A stretch of DNA of 64,000 nucleotides. It comes from an uncultured Alsobacter sp. GTDB taxonomy: Bacteria > Pseudomonadota > Alphaproteobacteria > Rhizobiales > Beijerinckiaceae. The notes below the pieces were generated by a model, which saw only the letters and a list, made by a program, of their open reading frames with translations, was not told where the DNA came from and did not search any database. The DNA lies in assembly GCF_945952055.1 (NCBI RefSeq), contig NZ_CAMFHB010000012.1, positions 1-64,000 on the forward strand, in the 5' to 3' direction. The number at the start of each line of letters is the position of its first letter. Positions within the stretch are counted from its first letter, which is position 1. Positions 59,674 to 64,000 of the stretch are shown here, one piece after another. A program made the position numbers and the translations under genes.

Positions 59674-60645
59674 ATGACACACGCCTTCACCCGCCGCGCG
59701 GCCACGGGGCTCGTGGCCGGCGCCATGGTCGCGGCCGCGCTCGGATCGGCCAGCGCGCAGGACGTCCTCAAGGTCGCCGCGGGCCAGCGCGGAAACTGGG
59801 ACACCGCGGTCGTGGAAATGGGCATGCGCTCGGGGATCTTCCCCAAGCACGGCCTGAAGCTGGAGATCCTCTGGACGGCTGGCGGCGGGGAGACGCAGCA
59901 GGCGGTGCTGTCGAACAGCGTCGATGTCGGCGTCGCGGCCGGCACGCTGGGCGTGCTGGGCGCCTTCTCGAAGGGGGCTCCGGTGCGCATCCTCGGCGCA
60001 CAGGCGACCGGCGCGGCCGACTTCTGGTACGCGCGCGCCGACTCCAAGCTCAAGTCGATCAAGGACGCCGACGCCAACACCACGCTGGCGTTCTCGACCA
60101 ACGGCTCCTCCACCCAGAGCGTCGTGCTCGGGTTCCTCGCGGCTTACGGGCTGAAGGCCAAGCCGGTGGCGACCGGCAGCCCGCCGGCGACGTTCACTCA
60201 GGTGATGTCCGGCCAGATCGACGTGGGCTGGTCCTCGCCACCCTTCGGCTTCGACGCCCTGGAGGAGGGAAAGATCAGGATCATCGCGCGCGCCAACGAT
60301 CTTCCCGAGATCCGCAACCAGAGTATCCGCACGCTCATCACCAACGTGCAGGCGCTGCAGGGCAAGAAGGAGCAACTGACGCGCTTCATGAAGGCGTATC
60401 GCGAGACGATCGACTGGATGTACTCCAATCCGGCCGCGCTGACCCAGTATGCCGACTTCGCCAAGACGACCGAGGTCTACGCCAAGCGGATCCGCGAGGA
60501 GTTCTTCCCGAAGTCCCTCATCGATCCCGACGAGATGAAGGGCATGGACCTCGTGATGCGCGACGCCGTGCAGTTCAAGGCCATTCCCGCGCCTCTCACG
60601 CCCGACCAGCTGAAAGAGCTCATCCAGATTCCGCCCCGCTCCTGA
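59674..60645 (+). CDS. ABC substrate-binding protein, NMT1/TauA-like
   Basis: A 323-residue periplasmic binding protein with a signal peptide ending ASA-Q near residue 28 and an NMT1/SsuA-like fold (VEMGMRSGIFPKHGLKLEI, TQQAVLSNSVDVGVA, AFSTNGSSTQS). Here the binding protein is last in the operon, unlike the other five importers. AGGGAGGA lies 6 bases before the ATG. Ligands of the group include sulfonates, aromatic acids and pyrimidine precursors; the neighbouring decarboxylase-like gene favours an aromatic acid. Confidence 0.87.
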   Translation: MTHAFTRRAATGLVAGAMVAAALGSASAQDVLKVAAGQRGNWDTAVVEMGMRSGIFPKHGLKLEILWTAGGGETQQAVLSNSVDVGVAAGTLGVLGAFSKGAPVRILGAQATGAADFWYARADSKLKSIKDADANTTLAFSTNGSSTQSVVLGFLAAYGLKAKPVATGSPPATFTQVMSGQIDVGWSSPPFGFDALEEGKIRIIARANDLPEIRNQSIRTLITNVQALQGKKEQLTRFMKAYRETIDWMYSNPAALTQYADFAKTTEVYAKRIREEFFPKSLIDPDEMKGMDLVMRDAVQFKAIPAPLTPDQLKELIQIPPRS

Positions 60646-60735
60646 GCCGGCACGCGCGGGGCGGTTGCCGTCCCGCACGCGAAGTCTGATAGGCTCACGG
60701 AACAGAGGATCAGCCGCGGCCACGGCCGCGGCTGC

Positions 60736-61689
60736 ATGCGTCGGGAGGCATCCCTGAATCTTCGACAGCTGCGCTATTTCATCAAGGTGATCGAGGTCGG
60801 CAACATCACCCGGGCCTCCGAGCAGCTCTATGTGGCCCAGCCCGCCCTGGGCCTGCAGATCCGCCAGCTGGAGCAGGATCTCGGCGTGCCGCTCCTGGTG
60901 CGCCATTCGCGTGGCGTGACCGCGACGGATGCCGGCCGCCTGCTCTACGACAAGGCCCAGGCGATCCTCCAGTCGGTCGAGGAGACGCGGCGAGAGGTGA
61001 TGGCGCTCGGCGAGGCCTCGCGCGAGACCGTCGTGCTGGGCCTCACGCCCAGCATCATGAACCAGGTCGGCTCCGACCTGCTCATCGATGCCCGCGAGAC
61101 CATGCCGCACGTCTTCATCAGCCTGGTGGAGGAGTTGAGCTTCGCACTGGTGGAGGCCCTCGAGCGTGAGGACATCGACCTCGCCCTGGCCTACGATGTG
61201 CCGGACCGCCCCGCCTTCCTGAGGCGCCCCGTGCTCGCGGAGGAGGTCCTGTTCATGAGCCGCCCGGGCGGCGAACCGACCGCGCCGACGATCACGCTGG
61301 CGGAGGCCCTGGGGCACGACCTGGTGCAGGCGGGCGAGAAGGATCCGGTGCGCCGCCTGGTGCAGGCGGAGGGCGACCGCAGGGGGCTGGCCATGAAAGT
61401 GGCCTACGAGGCCCAGTCGATCTCGCTCATGAAGTCGATGGCGCTGCGCGGCAAGGCGGCGACCTTCATGCCCTACGGGTCCGCGCTCGAGGAGCTGCGG
61501 GCCGGGACGCTCGTGGCGCGCCGGGTTGTCGACCCGTCGATCCGCCGCACGCTGTATCTGGTCCGGCTCGCCCGCCGCCCGCCGTTCCGCAACGAGGAGG
61601 CGATCGCCGAGGTGCTCGACGCGGCGTGCCGGCGCCTGCGGGAGGCACTCGGCGACCTCGCGGCCGACGCCGACGAGCCGGTCGCCTGA
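60736..61689 (+). CDS. LysR-family transcriptional regulator
   Basis: A LysR protein of 317 residues from the ATG at 60736, with the N-terminal helix-turn-helix (LRQLRYFIKVIEVGNITRAS, AQPALGLQIRQLE) and a two-lobe effector domain. The only good ribosome site (GGGAGG, 60743-60748) lies after that ATG and 5 bases before an in-frame CTG at 60754. A start there would give the usual MNLRQLRYF and 311 residues. It probably controls the importer upstream and the two convergent genes. Confidence 0.9.
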   Translation: MRREASLNLRQLRYFIKVIEVGNITRASEQLYVAQPALGLQIRQLEQDLGVPLLVRHSRGVTATDAGRLLYDKAQAILQSVEETRREVMALGEASRETVVLGLTPSIMNQVGSDLLIDARETMPHVFISLVEELSFALVEALEREDIDLALAYDVPDRPAFLRRPVLAEEVLFMSRPGGEPTAPTITLAEALGHDLVQAGEKDPVRRLVQAEGDRRGLAMKVAYEAQSISLMKSMALRGKAATFMPYGSALEELRAGTLVARRVVDPSIRRTLYLVRLARRPPFRNEEAIAEVLDAACRRLREALGDLAADADEPVA

Positions 61690-61692
61690 CGG

Positions 61693-62682
61693 TCAGACGA
61701 CGGTCGCCTCGAGCGTCGAGGCGGGGAAGAGTTCGTCGACGGCCACGCGCCGGGCCGACAGGCCCTGCCGATGGTGGGCGTCCAGGAAGGCCTCGAGCGT
61801 GTGCCGGTTGGCCGGCACGCCGTAGGACCAGTAGTCCTGCCCCATGAGCCGCCGGGCGGCGGCGAGCTGCTCCTCGATGAACGGCAGGGTGACCTTCGTG
61901 GCCGAGGTGTCCGACAGCCGCACGAGGGCCGCGGCCTTGGACTGCTCGAACGCCTTCAGAAGGGCCGCGGGCAGCCAGGGATTGGCCTCGACGATCGTGC
62001 GACGGACCCCGATGACGTGCATGATCGGGAAGATGCGCGTGCGACGGAACCAGTCCTCGGCCGCGGCGGTGGGGTCCTCGAACAGCCAGCGCAACTGCGG
62101 ATGACCCTGGTCGAAGCAGGACGGCGTGCGGGGGCCCAGGAACCCGTCGATCTCTCCGGCCGCCAGCAGGGCGTTGAGCGACTGGGTCTCGGGCGCCACC
62201 TCGACGCGGATGTCCGGGGGCAGCTGCAGCGGGATCTTCTCCGGGCGCCCGGGCGTCTCGATGCCGCCGCGCACCCAGGTCACGTCGGAGGCCTTCACCC
62301 CGTGTTCCTCGAGGATCATGCGGGCCCACACGCAGGCCGTCAGCTGGTACTCCGGCAGGCCGATGCGCTTGCCCTTGAGGTCGGCGGGCCCCTGGATGCC
62401 GCGGTCCGTCCGCACGACGATGGAGGTGTGGCGGAAGGCCCGCGAGACGAAGGCCGGCACCCCGACATAGGGGCAATCGCCGCGCGACGTCTTCACCGTG
62501 AAGCTGGACAGCGACATCTCGCAGACGTCGAACTCGGCGTGCCGGAAGGCGCGGAAAAAGATCTCCTCGGGCTCCAGCGTCATCACCACCGGATCGACGC
62601 CGTCGATGCGGATGCGTCCGTCGATGAGCGGCCGGTTGCGGTCGTAGTCGCCGATGGCGACGGACAGGCGGAGCGGCGCCAT
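61693..62682 (-). CDS. 4,5-dihydroxyphthalate decarboxylase-like protein
   Basis: A 329-residue protein with the pattern of the Pht5/4,5-dihydroxyphthalate decarboxylase family, which has a periplasmic-binding-protein fold (GDYDRNRPLIDGRI, FDVCEMSLSSF, LKGKRIGLPEYQLTACVWARMIL, RRTIVEANPWLP). No signal peptide is seen, so it is cytoplasmic. It might decarboxylate an aromatic acid or serve as a solute sensor. AGGGAGGA lies 6 bases before the ATG. It converges on LysR and lies downstream of the enolase gene. Confidence 0.82.
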   Translation of the reverse strand: MAPLRLSVAIGDYDRNRPLIDGRIRIDGVDPVVMTLEPEEIFFRAFRHAEFDVCEMSLSSFTVKTSRGDCPYVGVPAFVSRAFRHTSIVVRTDRGIQGPADLKGKRIGLPEYQLTACVWARMILEEHGVKASDVTWVRGGIETPGRPEKIPLQLPPDIRVEVAPETQSLNALLAAGEIDGFLGPRTPSCFDQGHPQLRWLFEDPTAAAEDWFRRTRIFPIMHVIGVRRTIVEANPWLPAALLKAFEQSKAAALVRLSDTSATKVTLPFIEEQLAAARRLMGQDYWSYGVPANRHTLEAFLDAHHRQGLSARRVAVDELFPASTLEATVV

Positions 62683-62802
62683 CGGATCCTCCCTGGTGCG
62701 CAGGGACGCGCGGCGTCCCATGCCAGCGAGGTCTAGGATCGCATCCGATGGGCGTCCAAGAGTTTGTCTCGTCCGCTGCCAGACCGCGACGCTATGGAGC
62801 CG

Positions 62803-64000
62803 TCACGGGAGCTGGCCCCCCTGTGGTTCCTCGCTCTCCTTCTGCGCTGCGCCCTGCAGCACGGCCGGGATGGCGTAGCCGCGGCGCGGGAACTCCTGCC
62901 AGTGGTGGCGCAGGCCCTTGCGGGGGAACTGGCGGTGGGGCCTGGCGCGCAGCCGTGCGACGTCGATGTCGATGCCGAGCCCCGGGGCCGTCGGCAGGTC
63001 GATCCACCCCTCGTCCACGCGGATCGACGCCAGGGCGATGTCCTCGCACACGTCGAGCCGGTTCACGAAGCACTCGGCGATGACGAAATTCGGCATCACC
63101 GCGCAGGCGTGGACGGTGGCCGCCAGGCCCGCCAGCGTGCTGTTGTTGTTGTGGGGCGCGATGCCCACCGCGTGGGGCTGCGACAGGACGGCGATGTCGA
63201 GCATGCCGGTGATGCCGCCCACGGCGCAGATGTCCGGGTTGAAGTAGTCCGCCGCCTTGGCCTGCAGGGCGCGCTGGAAGTCCTCGCGGGTGTAGAGCGT
63301 TTCGCCGGTCACCACGGGGATGTCGATGGCGCGGCGCACCTGCGCGACGAGCTCGATGTTATCGGCGAGGCAGGGCTCCTCGAAGATCGCCACGTCGAAG
63401 GCTTCGAGGCGGCGGGCGAGGCGGATGGCGTGGGTCGGCGAGAGCCGCCGGTGGATGTCGAGCTGGATCTCGATCGCGGGCCCGAGCGCCTCGCGCATGC
63501 GTCGGACGTAGTCGACGGCGAAGTCCTCGTCCTCGCGATGGATGAAGGTGCGCCAGGGGCCGGGCAGCGGATCGAACTTCAGCGCCCTGTAGCCCTTCGC
63601 GACGACGGCCTGGGCCCGGCCGATGTTGTCGTCGATGGTGCCGGGCGCGTCGCCCCAGCCGTTCGCATAGACCTTGATGCGCTCGCGCGACGGCCCGCCG
63701 AGCAGGTTGTAGACCGGCTGTCCGGCGGCCTTGCCCACGATGTCCCACAGCGCCATCTCGATGGCGCTCCAGGCGGACAGGAACCCGACCGACGAGCGCC
63801 GGATGACGAAGTCGTCGAACAGCACCTGGCCCGTATGGCGGATCGCGAAGGGATTGCGGCCGATCAGGTGCGGGGCGATGCCGCGCAGGATCTCGTCGAC
63901 CGCCTTCTCGATCTCGGCCGTGACATAGGCCTCGCCCCAGCCGTGGTGCCCTTCGTCCGTCTCGATGCGCAGAAAGAGGAGATTGCGGGTGCTGCCCGGA
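62803..64000 (-). CDS. Enolase-superfamily sugar-acid dehydratase-like enzyme, partial (5' end outside window)
   Basis: At least 399 codons are open to the right edge, so the N-terminus is missing. The visible part includes the end of the capping domain (EGHHGWGEAYVTAEI) and the whole barrel: K in LKFDPL, D in QLDIHRR, E in FEEPC, E in TGETLYT, D in NPDICAVGG and H in APHNNN. The Asp and His fit the mandelate-racemase-type dyad, and overall it resembles galactonate-type dehydratases. It is 120 bases upstream of the decarboxylase-like gene on the same strand. Confidence 0.87.
   Translation of the reverse strand, partial: PGSTRNLLFLRIETDEGHHGWGEAYVTAEIEKAVDEILRGIAPHLIGRNPFAIRHTGQVLFDDFVIRRSSVGFLSAWSAIEMALWDIVGKAAGQPVYNLLGGPSRERIKVYANGWGDAPGTIDDNIGRAQAVVAKGYRALKFDPLPGPWRTFIHREDEDFAVDYVRRMREALGPAIEIQLDIHRRLSPTHAIRLARRLEAFDVAIFEEPCLADNIELVAQVRRAIDIPVVTGETLYTREDFQRALQAKAADYFNPDICAVGGITGMLDIAVLSQPHAVGIAPHNNNSTLAGLAATVHACAVMPNFVIAECFVNRLDVCEDIALASIRVDEGWIDLPTAPGLGIDIDVARLRARPHRQFPRKGLRHHWQEFPRRGYAIPAVLQGAAQKESEEPQGGQLP

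Overview
The window is a high-GC, densely coding stretch of an alphaproteobacterial chromosome or large replicon. Hyphomicrobiales (Rhizobiales) is the best guess, from the ABC-importer-rich content, the IclR/LacI/LysR catabolic regulators, the oxidative sugar-acid enzymes and the intergenic GC-rich palindromes. Genus and replicon type cannot be decided from the sequence. I see no phage, transposase, CRISPR array or rRNA. The only RNA gene is a tRNA-Pro(CGG).

Layout. 0.1-8.6 kb is a mixed region: a fuconolactonase-type amidohydrolase, two MFS transporters either side of tRNA-Pro, an M29 aminopeptidase, a small secreted protein, a phytanoyl-CoA-dioxygenase-like enzyme behind a 12-G tract, a dCMP-deaminase-like protein and an M20 peptidase. 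8.7-14.4 kb is a peptide-type ABC importer (binding protein, two permeases, two ATPases). After a single-domain rhodanese, 15.2-22.4 kb is a second peptide-type importer with an embedded binuclear-zinc amidohydrolase and a RidA protein. It is followed by an IclR regulator and a divergent SelA-like PLP enzyme. 24.7-26.7 kb (minus strand) holds a YdcF-like protein and a mandelate-racemase-subgroup enolase.

26.9-36.8 kb (plus strand) is a compact sugar-acid operon: an IclR regulator fused in frame to an SMP-30/gluconolactonase domain, a UgpC-type ATPase, an SDR dehydrogenase, a binding protein, two permeases, two DapA-family lyases and an enolase-superfamily dehydratase. Together they could import a sugar or sugar acid and carry out dehydrogenation, lactone opening, dehydration and aldol cleavage. 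36.8-44.5 kb (minus strand) is a carbohydrate-type importer whose transcript continues into two glycerophosphodiester phosphodiesterases and an EEP-fold phosphatase/nuclease, suggesting phosphodiester uptake. 44.6-57.0 kb is a divergent LacI-controlled fucoside-type locus. The minus arm has a binding protein, two permeases with no ATPase, a large glycosidase-like protein, an aldo/keto reductase and a cupin. The plus arm has LacI, a GH29 alpha-L-fucosidase, a fucose-dehydrogenase-like aldo/keto reductase, a zinc alcohol dehydrogenase and an NAD-dependent epimerase/dehydrogenase. 57.2-64.0 kb is a NitT/TauT-type importer, a LysR regulator, a 4,5-dihydroxyphthalate-decarboxylase-like protein and an enolase-superfamily gene cut by the window end.

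Two features run through the whole window. First, six ABC importers lie almost back to back, each with its own catabolic enzymes or regulator. Second, strong palindromes sit at every binding-protein-to-permease junction in the five operons with that gene order, either as copies of a ~90-100 bp repeat (eight copies in the window, all before 38 kb) or as unrelated GC-rich stem-loops. This fits mRNA processing that keeps binding protein in excess over permease. The most unusual single gene is the IclR-lactonase fusion.
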